The position numbers and the translations under genes are program-made. A stretch of 64,000 nt of DNA. It comes from Microbacterium protaetiae. Lineage in GTDB: Bacteria; Actinomycetota; Actinomycetes; Actinomycetales; Microbacteriaceae. Position 1 is the stretch's first letter. Each line of letters starts with the position of its first letter. The stretch is from contig NZ_CP035494.1 of the NCBI RefSeq assembly GCF_004135285.1, positions 3,100,001 through 3,164,000 on the forward strand, in the 5' to 3' direction. Shown piece by piece: positions 37,043-45,257 of the stretch. A model generated the notes under the pieces. The model saw only the letters and a program-made list of their open reading frames with translations. It was not told the origin of the DNA and made no database searches.

Positions 37043-37408
37043 GGGGATGATCGGTTTCGACATCGCCTGTCTATTCACGAGAAGCGGGCCGAGGATGCAG
37101 GGTTATCTCGTGAACGCTCCCTGCAAAAAACAAGTGCCAATGCAAAGCGCACTGACTTCGCCCTCGCTGCGTAAGCGAGCCCGATAGTCCGTCAGACCGT
37201 ATGTGATTCCGGTACGGATCCTGGCGTCATCTAGGAATCTTGCTGTGCGGCGGCGCCTGGACGTCGCACGGGACTTCTCCCAGGCTGGGCTCGTCGACTT
37301 AGGTGTCTGTGACAAAGGTCGGAGCCGAGCAGAACGTCTGCACAGACTGCGCCCGGAGAAGGCGTGGAGATTCAGCGATGGACGGGGGTTCGATTCCCCC
37401 CATCTCCA
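37043..37408 (+). ncRNA. ssrA: transfer-messenger RNA (tmRNA)
   Basis: 366 nt, one-piece tmRNA. Acceptor stem GGGGATG (37043) pairs with CATCTCC (37401-37407); discriminator A, no encoded CCA. Starts with the conserved GGGGATGATCGGTTTCGAC and ends with a T-arm GGGTTCGATTCCC. The tag reading frame resumes at GCC 37136 and stops at TAA 37172-37174, encoding ANAKRTDFALAA. The final ALAA is the degradation signal for ClpXP-type proteases. It rescues stalled ribosomes with SmpB. The 37174-37380 part would fold into the pseudoknots. Confidence 0.97.
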
Positions 37409-37426
37409 CGAACCGCTGTCGTGAAC

Positions 37427-37474
37427 AGACCCCCGATTCCCGCGGATTCACGCGGAAATCGGGGGTCTCTTTTT
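37427..37474. terminator. strong bidirectional terminator after ssrA
   Basis: 18-bp arms (37427-37444 and 37451-37468) with one mismatch and a 6-base loop, then TCTCTTTTT. Also positioned to end the convergent lipoprotein transcript. Confidence 0.85.
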
Positions 37475-37490
37475 GCCCGCCGAGGATGGG

Positions 37491-38072
37491 TCACGAGGGC
37501 GGCCACTCCACCAGCAGCAGCCCTTGCTTCGTGTCGGATACGGCGATGTCGTGGTCGCTGAGCCGGTAGGTCATGCCGTAGCCGTCTTCGTCGCGGCTCA
37601 TGATCATCTCTTCGGGGGCGGTCAGATACACCACACCGTCGCCGTCGATCTTCTCCCAGCCCGAGTCGATGAGCTCCGTCGTGATCTCGTCGGACTGCTG
37701 TGCGCTCAGCGGTGCCCAGCCGTACACCTGCACCTGGTCGCTGGCCACCTTCGGGTCGCCCCAGGTGCACTGGATGCCGTCGGACAGTTCGATGTTTCCG
37801 ACATAGAACGGGTCCTGACGCGCCGCCCATCCGGCATCGACGAAATCCTCGACGGTGTCGGAGGGAAGAATGGTGTCGCAGGTCGGCTCGGCGTTCTGAC
37901 TGGGAGCGCTGGTCACCTGCGAGCCACTGATGGGGGCGGATGCCCCGGGTTCGGGAGTTGCCGGAGCGACGGTGCCGGAGTCCCCGTCGGCGCAGGCGGT
38001 CAGTGCCAGTGCGCCTGCCAAGACAGCCGTGGCAGCCAGAGCGTGCCGTGCGGTCGGACCGAGACGGATCAC
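37491..38072 (-). CDS. putative lipoprotein, DUF3558-like
   Basis: 193 aa. Signal peptide with lipobox LTAC, Cys27; the mature N-terminus is a Ser/Pro/Ala linker (residues 28-60). The globular part has two Cys (ECDTILPS-like CDTIL near 65, and QCTWG near 103) that could make a disulfide, as in DUF3558-like and PknH-sensor-like proteins. Cell-surface location; role unknown. It starts four bases inside the end of the inositol-monophosphatase-like gene. Confidence 0.75.
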   Translation of the reverse strand: MIRLGPTARHALAATAVLAGALALTACADGDSGTVAPATPEPGASAPISGSQVTSAPSQNAEPTCDTILPSDTVEDFVDAGWAARQDPFYVGNIELSDGIQCTWGDPKVASDQVQVYGWAPLSAQQSDEITTELIDSGWEKIDGDGVVYLTAPEEMIMSRDEDGYGMTYRLSDHDIAVSDTKQGLLLVEWPPS

Positions 38073-38893
38073 TGAGCGTCCGACCAGTGCAGCAGCTCGA
38101 GATACTCGTCGTGCAGAATGCCGTTGCTGGCCAATGACGAGCGCGTGCCCACGGCATCCTGCCCGTCGAAGTCGGTGAACCGGCCACCGGCTTCGCGCAC
38201 GATGGGCACATGCGCGGCGATGTCGTATTCCTTGACGTCGAACTCGGCGACCATCTCCAGGCGTCCTTCGGCCAGAAGCATGTACGGCCAGGCGTCGCCA
38301 TAGCCGCGGTCGCGCCAGACTGTGCGGCTGAGCCGCACGAGCGTGTCGAGGTGGCCTGCCTCATCCCACTGCGCAATGCTCTGAAAGCTGACACTGGATT
38401 CGTCGAGCGCATCGACCGTCGACACCCGCAGCCGGCGGGGACCGTCGTCGGTGCCATTGGTCCAGGCACCCTGGCCGGTCGCGCCCCACCACCGCCGCCC
38501 GAGCGCCGGCTGGCTGACCACTCCCACCTGCGGCACGCCGTCGACGGCAAGCGCGATGAGGGTGGCCCACATGGGAATGCCCTTCATGTAGTTGGCTGTT
38601 CCATCGATGGGGTCGATGATCCACTGGCGGGTCGTGGTGCCGGTGGCGCCATACTCCTCGCCGAAGATCCCGTCTTCCGGTCGCTGTGTGGCCAGGATGT
38701 CGCGGATAGCGCGCTCGGTGGCCAGATCCGCGTCGGTCACGTGGGTGGAATCGGCCTTGAGCAATACCCCGAGACGCGGATCGTCGAAATGCGCCATCGA
38801 GACATCATCGGCGGCATCGGCGATGCGCAGCGCGAGGGCGAGATCGTCTTCGAACTCGGGGTGCACGGCTGATGAGGAGGTGGGGGAGGTCAC
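38069..38893 (-). CDS. inositol monophosphatase family protein (possible histidinol phosphatase HisN)
   Basis: 274 aa from GTG 38893. Lithium-sensitive phosphatase fold: metal site Glu78/Glu79 in IFGEEYG, DPIDGT with Asp93 and Asp96, and GDAWPYMLLAEG near 217 with the third Asp. In Actinobacteria this family includes histidinol-phosphate phosphatase (HisN), inositol-1-phosphatase and CysQ; sequence alone leaves all three open. No his genes nearby. Translation is coupled to the lipoprotein gene. TATCCT sits 6 bases before the GTG. Confidence 0.88.
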   Translation of the reverse strand: MTSPTSSSAVHPEFEDDLALALRIADAADDVSMAHFDDPRLGVLLKADSTHVTDADLATERAIRDILATQRPEDGIFGEEYGATGTTTRQWIIDPIDGTANYMKGIPMWATLIALAVDGVPQVGVVSQPALGRRWWGATGQGAWTNGTDDGPRRLRVSTVDALDESSVSFQSIAQWDEAGHLDTLVRLSRTVWRDRGYGDAWPYMLLAEGRLEMVAEFDVKEYDIAAHVPIVREAGGRFTDFDGQDAVGTRSSLASNGILHDEYLELLHWSDAQ

Positions 38894-38899
38894 CTGCCC

Positions 38900-38905
38900 A
38901 GGATA
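38900..38905 (-). promoter_or_regulatory. -10 element TATCCT, leaderless type
   Basis: Minus-strand TATCCT ends 6 bases before the GTG at 38893. Confidence 0.45.
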
Positions 38906-38987
38906 ACCGGGACGCCCCTGCCGGATTTCGTCGTGACCGGATCGGGATGCTAATGTTGACTCTCGGTTCGGCGCTGCGGTGAGCCGA

Positions 38988-39062
38988 GCACCTCTAGCTC
39001 AACGGCAGAGCAATTGACTCTTAATCAATGGGTTCTGGGTTCGAATCCCAGGGGGTGCACCA
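38988..39062 (+). tRNA. tRNA-Lys (anticodon CTT)
   Basis: 75 nt including an encoded CCA. Acceptor GCACCTC pairs with GGGGTGC; anticodon stem ATTGA/TCAAT with loop CTCTTAA, anticodon CTT reading AAG. T-loop GGTTCGAATCCC is standard. Candidate -10 TAATGT at 38951-38956. Confidence 0.95.
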
Positions 39063-39063
39063 C

Positions 39064-39097
39064 AAACCCCCGGAACTTCAACGAAGTCCGGGGGTTT
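39064..39097 (+). terminator. terminator after tRNA-Lys
   Basis: AAACCCCCGGAACTTC/GAAGTCCGGGGGTTT with a 3-base loop and one bulge, directly after the encoded CCA, then TTTCCTCTT. Confidence 0.8.
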
Positions 39098-39239
39098 CCT
39101 CTTGAGTCAAATTGTCCAGCGACACCTTTTCCGACACCTAAACCCCAAATCGAGGGGTTTCGGGGGAGGTCGCTTCCGCCGTTTCCCACTGACTACCGGC
39201 CGCATGCAGTCGCTCGCGCGCGCCGCGCATAGACGGTCC
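39098..39239. other. low-information spacer downstream of tRNA-Lys
   Basis: Part of the 393-base gene-free stretch 39063-39455. It holds a second small hairpin (39140-39160, AAACCCC/GGGGTTT) and no convincing gene. The base composition is less GC-rich than its neighbours. Together with the next entry it looks like the edge of an integrated element. Confidence 0.4.
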
Positions 39240-39446
39240 ATGAGCGTTGCAATCCCCGGCCTTGAGCCGCTTCTGACCATCGACGAGCTGTCGGAGTACC
39301 TCGGGGTGCCCAACAGACCATCTACAACTGGCGGACGACAGCGACCACGGGATCAGGCAGCATCAAGCGGATCATGCAGTCCTATGCGTGTGAGGCTGCG
39401 AGGGCAACGCCGTCCAGGGCGAGTCGTCAGTATGGCCGGCGAATAG
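39240..39446 (+). pseudogene. frameshifted AlpA/excisionase-like helix-turn-helix remnant
   Basis: From ATG 39240 the frame encodes PLLTIDELSEYLGVP, the start of a typical HTH_17/AlpA excisionase fold. The following TIYNWRTT helix of the same fold is in the +1-shifted frame (ATC TAC AAC TGG CGG, 39320-39334). One missing base within 39309-39319 (probably in the C run) restores GVPQQTIYNWRTT. The rest of the family, usually a GxHxR wing, cannot be read. Sits 180 bases from the 3' end of tRNA-Lys and before a toxin-antitoxin pair, the place where element-borne excisionases occur. Confidence 0.6.
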
Positions 39447-39455
39447 CCGCGAGCG

Positions 39456-40175
39456 TCAGAGTTCGAGGTTCGCCACGATGCGTGGCTGGCGTCGCGCCCA
39501 GAACCTTTCGATCTCCGCACGGGGCAACGGGAGGCCAGGGTCGTCTTCGACGTCGTCGAGGTACCCGAGGCCCCGCACGATGTTGGCGATGAGGTCACCA
39601 GGGCCGCGCGGTTGGTATTTCTCGATCAACAGTGTCAGTCCGTCCTCCATGGGGATGTGAGGGTCGATCTGCATGAGATCGAAGTAATCCCGGAGGGCTC
39701 CGCGATCCTGGATGACTTTGAGCTTTGTGGCAGTGATGTCTTCCAGTGAGGCGAGCCGTACGCCACCGAAGGTTGTGGTGGGCCGCAGGAGCCGTTGGCT
39801 GGATGCCTCCAAGAACTGGACCTTCGTGTTCTCGAAGATGCCGTTGAGTGTTCCTGAATCGGCTGTCGTTACGGCAAAGGTGCCGGCCTGCGCGAGTGCA
39901 TCGGCCAGTGCGTCGACGTCGAAGGGGCGCTCGGTGAAGAAGTCGAGGTCGCGGCTGACCCTGTGACGCAGGTGCGCGGTCAGTCCCGTCCCTCCGGACA
40001 GGTACGCAGTGTCGGGGACGAGCGGGGCGATCGTCTCCCAGGCCGCCACTGTGTCGTCGGGGAGGAATCCTTCGAGTGTGGACAACCCGTCGCTCCCATC
40101 TAGTGAGGCCTCGGGGCCGGAGCGCACCTGTGGGGCGAACTTCCCGTCTAGTTCGCGGGGTTGCTCAGTGTTCAT
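39456..40175 (-). CDS. AbiEii/AbiGii-family nucleotidyltransferase toxin
   Basis: 239 aa from ATG 40175. Nucleotidyltransferase fold: YLSGGTGLTAHLRHRVSRDLDFF (59-80) holds the GG(T/S) motif and the metal pair Asp76/Asp78. Downstream DITATKLKVIQDRGALRDYFDL near 145 matches the conserved Lys/Asp segment of the family. AbiEii-type toxins are tRNA or GTP-binding nucleotidyltransferases that stop growth; in the type IV abortive-infection system they are neutralised by AbiEi. Its start lies inside the 3' end of the regulator gene (11-base overlap), as expected for a TA operon. Activity not tested. Confidence 0.8.
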   Translation of the reverse strand: MNTEQPRELDGKFAPQVRSGPEASLDGSDGLSTLEGFLPDDTVAAWETIAPLVPDTAYLSGGTGLTAHLRHRVSRDLDFFTERPFDVDALADALAQAGTFAVTTADSGTLNGIFENTKVQFLEASSQRLLRPTTTFGGVRLASLEDITATKLKVIQDRGALRDYFDLMQIDPHIPMEDGLTLLIEKYQPRGPGDLIANIVRGLGYLDDVEDDPGLPLPRAEIERFWARRQPRIVANLEL

Positions 40176-40866
40176 CTGCCCACCAGTTCTCCACGAGCGC
40201 ACGGGTTGCCGGCTTGACGCCGCGGCGACCCAACGCCGTCTTGATGTCGACGCGGGAGATGTTCGCCAGCGCCCACGTCCACGCCCGGATGTCTGGCGCC
40301 TCCAGAAGCCTGCCCGCCATGTAGCTGCCATCTACGGCGGGGTCGAGGGTGGTGACGTCAGCGTTCCAGAACAGGTGATGCAGAGCGACCGGCAGGGGAG
40401 AGGGCTGCACCTTGCGGCGAGGAAGGCGGGTGCTTCGCACCTGATCCACGAGCGGCTGCAGCCAGGCCGGCGTGTTCACGAACCATCGCTTTTCGTGGCG
40501 GGCGCGGCCACTGGGCACGACAAGGTCACGCTGCTCGACGAGGCGATCGACGGCAAGCCGCTGCAAAGCGCGGGAAGTTGTTGTCGGGCTGAGCCCGGCG
40601 CGGGATGCCACTGATCGTGCGCTGGCCTGACCTAGCGGCGAGTGCGAAAGGACAGCCAGGACGCGGAGATCGGCCGGGTCGCGATCGGACGGCGGTGTGG
40701 AACCGCGCTCAGCGACAAGTGTCTTGACCACACCCTCCGGTGCCACACGAGTGTGCCCGCGCCCAACCCGTGGCACGCCTGCCCGGTCCAAGGCCTTGTG
40801 CGCGGTGGGGAGCGAGACGCCCAGCGCGCGGGCGACTTCCGGCGCGGCAACAACGCGGGTGTCCAT
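40165..40866 (-). CDS. AbiEi-like winged-helix antitoxin/regulator
   Basis: 233 aa. Two helix-turn-helix regions: AAPEVARALGVSLPTAHKALDRAGV near 7-30 and ASRAGLSPTTTSRALQRLAVDRL near 85, the second followed by a beta wing (VEQRDLVVPSGRARHEKRWFV). The rest (about 130-233) is mixed alpha/beta. It fits an AbiEi-type antitoxin, which binds DNA and represses its own operon, but the match is by layout and partner rather than strong motif. Start ATG 40866 is supported by an AT-rich promoter with TAGAAT 6 bases upstream. Confidence 0.72.
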   Translation of the reverse strand: MDTRVVAAPEVARALGVSLPTAHKALDRAGVPRVGRGHTRVAPEGVVKTLVAERGSTPPSDRDPADLRVLAVLSHSPLGQASARSVASRAGLSPTTTSRALQRLAVDRLVEQRDLVVPSGRARHEKRWFVNTPAWLQPLVDQVRSTRLPRRKVQPSPLPVALHHLFWNADVTTLDPAVDGSYMAGRLLEAPDIRAWTWALANISRVDIKTALGRRGVKPATRALVENWWADEH

Positions 40867-40872
40867 ATCTTT

Positions 40873-40878
40873 ATTCTA
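40873..40878 (-). promoter_or_regulatory. -10 element TAGAAT of the TA operon
   Basis: Minus-strand TAGAAT ends 6 bases before ATG 40866, in a run of A/T (40864-40880) that stands out in this GC-rich DNA. The rest of the 166-base gap to the lyase stop (40867-41032) shows nothing else. Confidence 0.5.
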
Positions 40879-41032
40879 TCTCTTCTCCGATACGTTGCCC
40901 ACCCGCGCAGGCGAAGCCTCCCATGAGCAGGCGTGGACTGGGCGTCACCGGTTGTGTTTAAGGAGGTAGGCGCGACTGATCACCGTGAATGATGCGCGGC
41001 TGCCGCCGTCGAACCGCTCGGTGTCCGTGCCG

Positions 41033-41986
41033 TTACTCCTCCGGCAGCACCCATTCGAAGGCGTGGGCCGTCGACCGTGCCCCCTGCGCTGTGCGTGAGC
41101 GGTTCGGCTCGTCGAGTTCGCCCAGCAGTGACTCACCCAGACGCACGAGATCTCCGAGGGCATCCGGGGTCAGCCATGGTGGACGTGTCGCGAACAGGAT
41201 GTCTTCACTGGAAGTGTTGCCGCTGGCGCCGGGAGCAAACGGGCAACCGCCCAAGCCTCCCAACGCACCGTCGACCATCGTCGCCCCGGAAGTGATCGCG
41301 GCGAGCGTATTGGCCACGCCTATTCCCCACGTGTCATGCCCGTGGAAGACGAGCTCGCGCCCCGGACTGACCTGGTGCACGCGGGACACCAGATCCGAAA
41401 CCTGGGCAGGGACTGCCTGGCCGAGGGTGTCGCAGATGACCACGCCTTCGGACCCGGCCGCTCGCGGGTCGGTCACGATCTGCAGAACCCGTTCCGGATC
41501 GACCGGCCCCTCGAAGGGACAGGTGAACGAGGTGGCGATGCACAGCTCGATGGTGGCGCCGGCCGCCTGCGCCAGCTCGATCGCCGCAGGCATCGCTGCC
41601 AGGCTCGCATCGGTGCTCCGACCGATGTTGGCGAGGTTGTGGCTGTCCGATGCCGAGAAGCAGTACTGCAGATTGCGGGCTCCCGCATCCAGCGCCTGTT
41701 CCACATGGCGGGGTGTGGCCACCCACAGCCAACAGGCCTCCAACTCTTGCGCCGTCAGTGCGCGCACCACCTCGAGAGTGTTCGCCATCGTCGGCACGAG
41801 GTCGGCGCGGGCCAGCGACCCGATCTCCAGCGCGGGAACACCGATGGCGAGAAGGCGTCGCACGATCTCCACCTTCCGCGCAGTGGAGAGCATCTTGCCG
41901 GTCAGCTGCAGGCCGTCCCGCAGGGTCACGTCGCGCAGGCGTGCTGCGGGGCTGAACGTCCCGTTTCCCTCGTGTTCGACATCCAC
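41033..41986 (-). CDS. HMG-CoA lyase family enzyme (HMGL-like)
   Basis: 317 aa, TIM-barrel aldolase. The full HMG-CoA-lyase active site is visible: Arg23-Asp24 in TLRDGLQ, metal ligands His215 and His217 in FHGHDTWG, Cys248 in GGCPFAPGASGN (the family signature loop) and its Asn. This would split 3-hydroxy-3-methylglutaryl-CoA into acetoacetate and acetyl-CoA; relatives split other branched 3-hydroxyacyl-CoAs. It is the last gene of a five-gene operon that starts at 46111 with an ABC importer and includes a CoA-transferase, so its substrate probably comes from an imported acid. Short of kinetic data, HMG-CoA specificity is inference. Confidence 0.85.
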   Translation of the reverse strand: MDVEHEGNGTFSPAARLRDVTLRDGLQLTGKMLSTARKVEIVRRLLAIGVPALEIGSLARADLVPTMANTLEVVRALTAQELEACWLWVATPRHVEQALDAGARNLQYCFSASDSHNLANIGRSTDASLAAMPAAIELAQAAGATIELCIATSFTCPFEGPVDPERVLQIVTDPRAAGSEGVVICDTLGQAVPAQVSDLVSRVHQVSPGRELVFHGHDTWGIGVANTLAAITSGATMVDGALGGLGGCPFAPGASGNTSSEDILFATRPPWLTPDALGDLVRLGESLLGELDEPNRSRTAQGARSTAHAFEWVLPEE

Positions 41987-42013
41987 GGTCCGCTCCTCTC
42001 TCGTCGCCTGCGC

Positions 42014-43276
42014 TCAGGCGGCGGCATCGCCCTCGAGCAGGGAACGGATCTCGCTGTCGGTCCACCCGAGGAGGTCGTGGCACACCTGTTCGGTGTGCTC
42101 TCCCAGACGTGGGCCCAGTGACCGCAGCGGCAGGGATTTCTCGCCCAGCAGGGGAACGACCCCGGGAAACCCTACGTTCTCGATCGTGCGTTCCCCGGTC
42201 CACACCGCTCGACGCTGCACCATCCCCCGCTGTGCGTACTGCGGATCACGGCCGATGTCTGCCGCGGTGTAGATCGGGCCCGAGGGGACTCCCGCCTCAC
42301 CCAGCACACGCAGCGCGTCTGCACTGGTCTGATTGCTCGTCCATGCGTTGATCGCGGCCTCGATCTCATCCTGTCGATCGACTCTGCCCTGATTGGTGGC
42401 CAGGGTGGGATCGGCTGCCAGGTCCGAGCGGCCGATGATCTCCATCAGCCGCTGGAAGATCGAGTCGCCGTTGCCGGCGATGACGATGCTTCCGTCGCGA
42501 CACAAGAAGGCGTTGCTCGGTGCGATGCCGGGCAGCCGGCCGCCGGTGCGCGTGCGCTCGACGCCGTACGCCTCCATATCGGGCAGCAATGACTCCATCA
42601 TCGAGAAGACGGCCTCGGTGAGCGCCACATCCACCAGCCGGCGCGTCGAAGGAATGGATGCCGCGGAGTCCCTCTCGCGTGCAAAAAGATGCATCACCGC
42701 ACCGAACGCCGCGTAGAGTCCGGCGATCGAGTCGCCGATCGACACGCCGGCTCGCACCGGTGGTCGATCGGGATCTCCCACGAGCGCCCGAAACCCGCCC
42801 ATCGCCTCTGCGACGGCCGCGAACCCGGGCTGTGTGGCCATCGGGCCGGTCTGACCGTACGCAGACACCCGCGTGAGGATGAGATCCGGGTTGGCTTCGC
42901 GCAGCTCGTCGGGCCCCAGCCCCCACTTCTCCAGCGTTCCGGGCCGGAAGTTCTCGAGAAGGATGTCGCAGTGCTCGACAAGTTCCAGTACCAGCCGCCG
43001 CCCGGCTTCGCTGCGCAGATCCAACGCCATCGACTTCTTGTTCCGGTTGATGGTGTGGAAGAGCATCGAGGTCGTGCCTTCGTACAGCCGCCAGTTGCGC
43101 AACTCGTCTCCGGTGCCAGGCCGTTCGACTTTGATCACCTCGGCACCGAAGTCGGCGAGCAGTCGGCCTGCTGTGGGAGCAGCGATGTAGTTGCCCAGCT
43201 CGAGTACTCGAACGCCTGTCAGCGGAAGACGGGGTTCACCCGCTCCTTCCGCCGCATCAGCCCTTGACGAACTCAT
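42014..43276 (-). CDS. class III CoA-transferase (CaiB/BaiF family)
   Basis: 420 aa. Formyl-CoA-transferase/CaiB fold: GVRVLELGNYIAAP at 21-34, the E-R-P-G-T-G-D loop near 50, SMALDLRSE, the catalytic Asp182 in IGDSIAGLYAA and GIAPSNAF near 251. Moves CoA from a donor such as succinyl-CoA to a carboxylic acid. In mammals a member of this family (SUGCT) accepts 3-hydroxy-3-methylglutarate as well as glutarate. Next to an HMG-CoA-lyase-like gene it is the obvious activating step for the imported acid. Its start lies 20 bases inside the 3' end of the binding-protein gene. Confidence 0.9.
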   Translation of the reverse strand: MSSSRADAAEGAGEPRLPLTGVRVLELGNYIAAPTAGRLLADFGAEVIKVERPGTGDELRNWRLYEGTTSMLFHTINRNKKSMALDLRSEAGRRLVLELVEHCDILLENFRPGTLEKWGLGPDELREANPDLILTRVSAYGQTGPMATQPGFAAVAEAMGGFRALVGDPDRPPVRAGVSIGDSIAGLYAAFGAVMHLFARERDSAASIPSTRRLVDVALTEAVFSMMESLLPDMEAYGVERTRTGGRLPGIAPSNAFLCRDGSIVIAGNGDSIFQRLMEIIGRSDLAADPTLATNQGRVDRQDEIEAAINAWTSNQTSADALRVLGEAGVPSGPIYTAADIGRDPQYAQRGMVQRRAVWTGERTIENVGFPGVVPLLGEKSLPLRSLGPRLGEHTEQVCHDLLGWTDSEIRSLLEGDAAA

Positions 43277-44372
43277 TGGTGTACGTCGTGCTCAGATCGA
43301 TCTTCTTGTCACCGACCTCGGGATTGGCGACCCGCTGCGTGTCGAGCACCGCCTTCAGTCCGTCCTCGGGGAACACGCCGTCCTTGCTGTATGTGACTTT
43401 CACGTTGTCGATGGCCGCCGCATAAAGCGCCTTGTCGCCGGCAGAGAACTTCTCCGGCATCTTCGCGGCGATCTCGGCCCCGGTGTGGGTGTTCGCATAA
43501 GCGAGTGCCTTGGCCACGGCGTGTGCGAGCTTCTTCGCCGTCTCAGGATTCTTCTTGAGCCAGTCCGTCTGCGCGTAGAGGCAGGCCGAAGGCCACGCGT
43601 CGGTGCCGAACACGCTCTGGAGGCCGTCTGTGCTGCGGACGTCCTCGATGATCGCGGGATCCTTTCCCAGCCGCTTGGCCAGCACCGAGATGTCGGGCTC
43701 GAGCATGACGGCAGCGTCGACCTGGTTGTTCTCGACGGCGGCGACGGCGCTGGAGCCGGCACCGATCGCCGAGACCGACGCGTCACTCGTCTTGTCTCGT
43801 TTTTTGACCAGCAGGTACTTAAGGAACATGTCAGTGGACGAACCCGGAGCCGTGACGCCGACGTTCTTGCCCTTGAGGTCGCCGACGGTCTTGATGGAAT
43901 CTTCGTTCTTCGGCGATACCACAAGGGCAAGGCCCGAAGACAGCCCGATGTCGACGAAGGCCTCGATCGGCTGGTGCTTGATCTGCATCTGGATGGTGTG
44001 CTCGTAGTACCCCGAGGTGACATCGGTGCTTCCGCCGAGCATCGCGGTGAGGGCCTTGGACCCGCCCTGCAGATCCTGCAGATCGACATCGAGCCCTTCA
44101 TCCGTGAAGTACCCAAGCTGATCGGCCAAGGTCGTGGGCAGGTAGGTCAGCAGCGTCTGCCCGCCGACACCGATGGTCACTTTGGTCGCGGCGGCGTCAC
44201 CGCCGTTCGAGTCCGATCCGCCGCCCTGTCCGGGTGGGGCCGCCGCCGGCGTTCCGCACGAGGCGAGCGCGAACGCCAGCGCTGCCACGCCGAGAACGGA
44301 GCCGAGCCGGCTCATGCCGCCCATGCGGTGCGGCGGCACACGGCCGGCGGTGTGCTTTTTCGAGGGGGACAT
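43257..44372 (-). CDS. ABC transporter substrate-binding lipoprotein (NMT1/TauA-like)
   Basis: 371 aa from ATG 44372 (AAAGGAC upstream); ATG codons 16 or 19 further in would give a shorter signal peptide. Lipobox LASC, Cys39 (or Cys20 from the later start), then a Gly/Pro/Ser linker. Binding domain of the NMT1/SsuA type: YLPTTLADQLGYFTDEGLDVDL and GSKALTAMLGGSTDV near 100, typical of proteins that bind sulfonates, nitrate, pyrimidine precursors or aromatic/carboxylic acids. Specificity cannot be read off. Part of the operon ATPase-permease-binding protein-CoA transferase-lyase. Confidence 0.88.
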   Translation of the reverse strand: MSPSKKHTAGRVPPHRMGGMSRLGSVLGVAALAFALASCGTPAAAPPGQGGGSDSNGGDAAATKVTIGVGGQTLLTYLPTTLADQLGYFTDEGLDVDLQDLQGGSKALTAMLGGSTDVTSGYYEHTIQMQIKHQPIEAFVDIGLSSGLALVVSPKNEDSIKTVGDLKGKNVGVTAPGSSTDMFLKYLLVKKRDKTSDASVSAIGAGSSAVAAVENNQVDAAVMLEPDISVLAKRLGKDPAIIEDVRSTDGLQSVFGTDAWPSACLYAQTDWLKKNPETAKKLAHAVAKALAYANTHTGAEIAAKMPEKFSAGDKALYAAAIDNVKVTYSKDGVFPEDGLKAVLDTQRVANPEVGDKKIDLSTTYTNEFVKG

Positions 44373-44414
44373 ATCGAGGTCCTTTCGAGTTGTGCGGGGG
44401 ATGAGTGACACGGG

Positions 44415-45257
44415 TCAGGATGTCGAAGCCGGTCGCCAGCGCAGCAGGTAGCGCTCGATGCGGTTGACGCCGAGATCGACCAGGAGCACGACGAACATCA
44501 GGATGAACATGCCGGCGAACACGCCCTCGGTGTCGAACACGCCCTGCGCTTGCGCGATGGCGTAGCCGACACCCGATGACGCGCCCAGGTACTCGCCGAC
44601 CACCGCGCCCGTGATCGCGAAGCCGACGCTGATGTGCAGGCTGGAGAAGATCCAGGTCAATGCGCTGGGGATGAACACGTGCCGCAGCAGCTGTCGCTCC
44701 GATGCCCCCAGCATCCGAGCGTTGTTCACCAGCACCCGGTCGACGCTCTTGACGCCCTCGAGGGTGTTGAAGAAGACGATGAAGAACACGAGAGTGAATC
44801 CGAAGGCGACTTTCGACCAGATGCCGAGCCCGAACCACAGAAGGAAGATCGGGGCCAGCACCACGCGCGGGAGGGCGTTGAACATCTGCAGGAACGGGGC
44901 GAACAGGCGTTCCAGAATGCCGACGCGCGCGAGCACGAATCCGAAGGCGAGCCCTGCCGCGCCACCGACGATGAAGGAGAGGAACGCTTCGATCAGGGTC
45001 ACCCACAGGTGAGGGAAGACATAGCCCGTTGAGACCCAGACCCAGATCGTCTGAAGGATGTTCGAGGGCGCGGGGAAGAAGAACTCGTCGATCACCCCCA
45101 GTCGCACGAGAAGTTCCCACACGCCGAGTACGACGACCACCATTCCGAGCTGTGCAAGCCGCATCATCAGCGCGTTCGAGCCGCGCCGCCGCAGGCGGGG
45201 GATGCCGGTGAGTCGGTCTGCCTGCGCGGCGACGATGTTGCTCTGGGTGCTCGTCAC
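44415..45257 (-). CDS. ABC transporter permease (SsuC/TauC-like)
   Basis: 280 aa, six hydrophobic segments of the BPD_transp_1 family. EAA loop LVNNARMLGASERQLLRHVFIPSAL near 180. Typical LVRLGVIDEFFFPAPSNI start region. Forms the channel with the ATPase, whose stop it overlaps by four bases (start GTG/ATG 45257). Ends 42 bases before the binding-protein start. Confidence 0.9.
   Translation of the reverse strand: MTSTQSNIVAAQADRLTGIPRLRRRGSNALMMRLAQLGMVVVVLGVWELLVRLGVIDEFFFPAPSNILQTIWVWVSTGYVFPHLWVTLIEAFLSFIVGGAAGLAFGFVLARVGILERLFAPFLQMFNALPRVVLAPIFLLWFGLGIWSKVAFGFTLVFFIVFFNTLEGVKSVDRVLVNNARMLGASERQLLRHVFIPSALTWIFSSLHISVGFAITGAVVGEYLGASSGVGYAIAQAQGVFDTEGVFAGMFILMFVVLLVDLGVNRIERYLLRWRPASTS

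Noticed and set aside
38988..40878. Intact prophage or integrative element
   Set aside because: No integrase, structural or replication gene; only the excisionase remnant and a TA pair.
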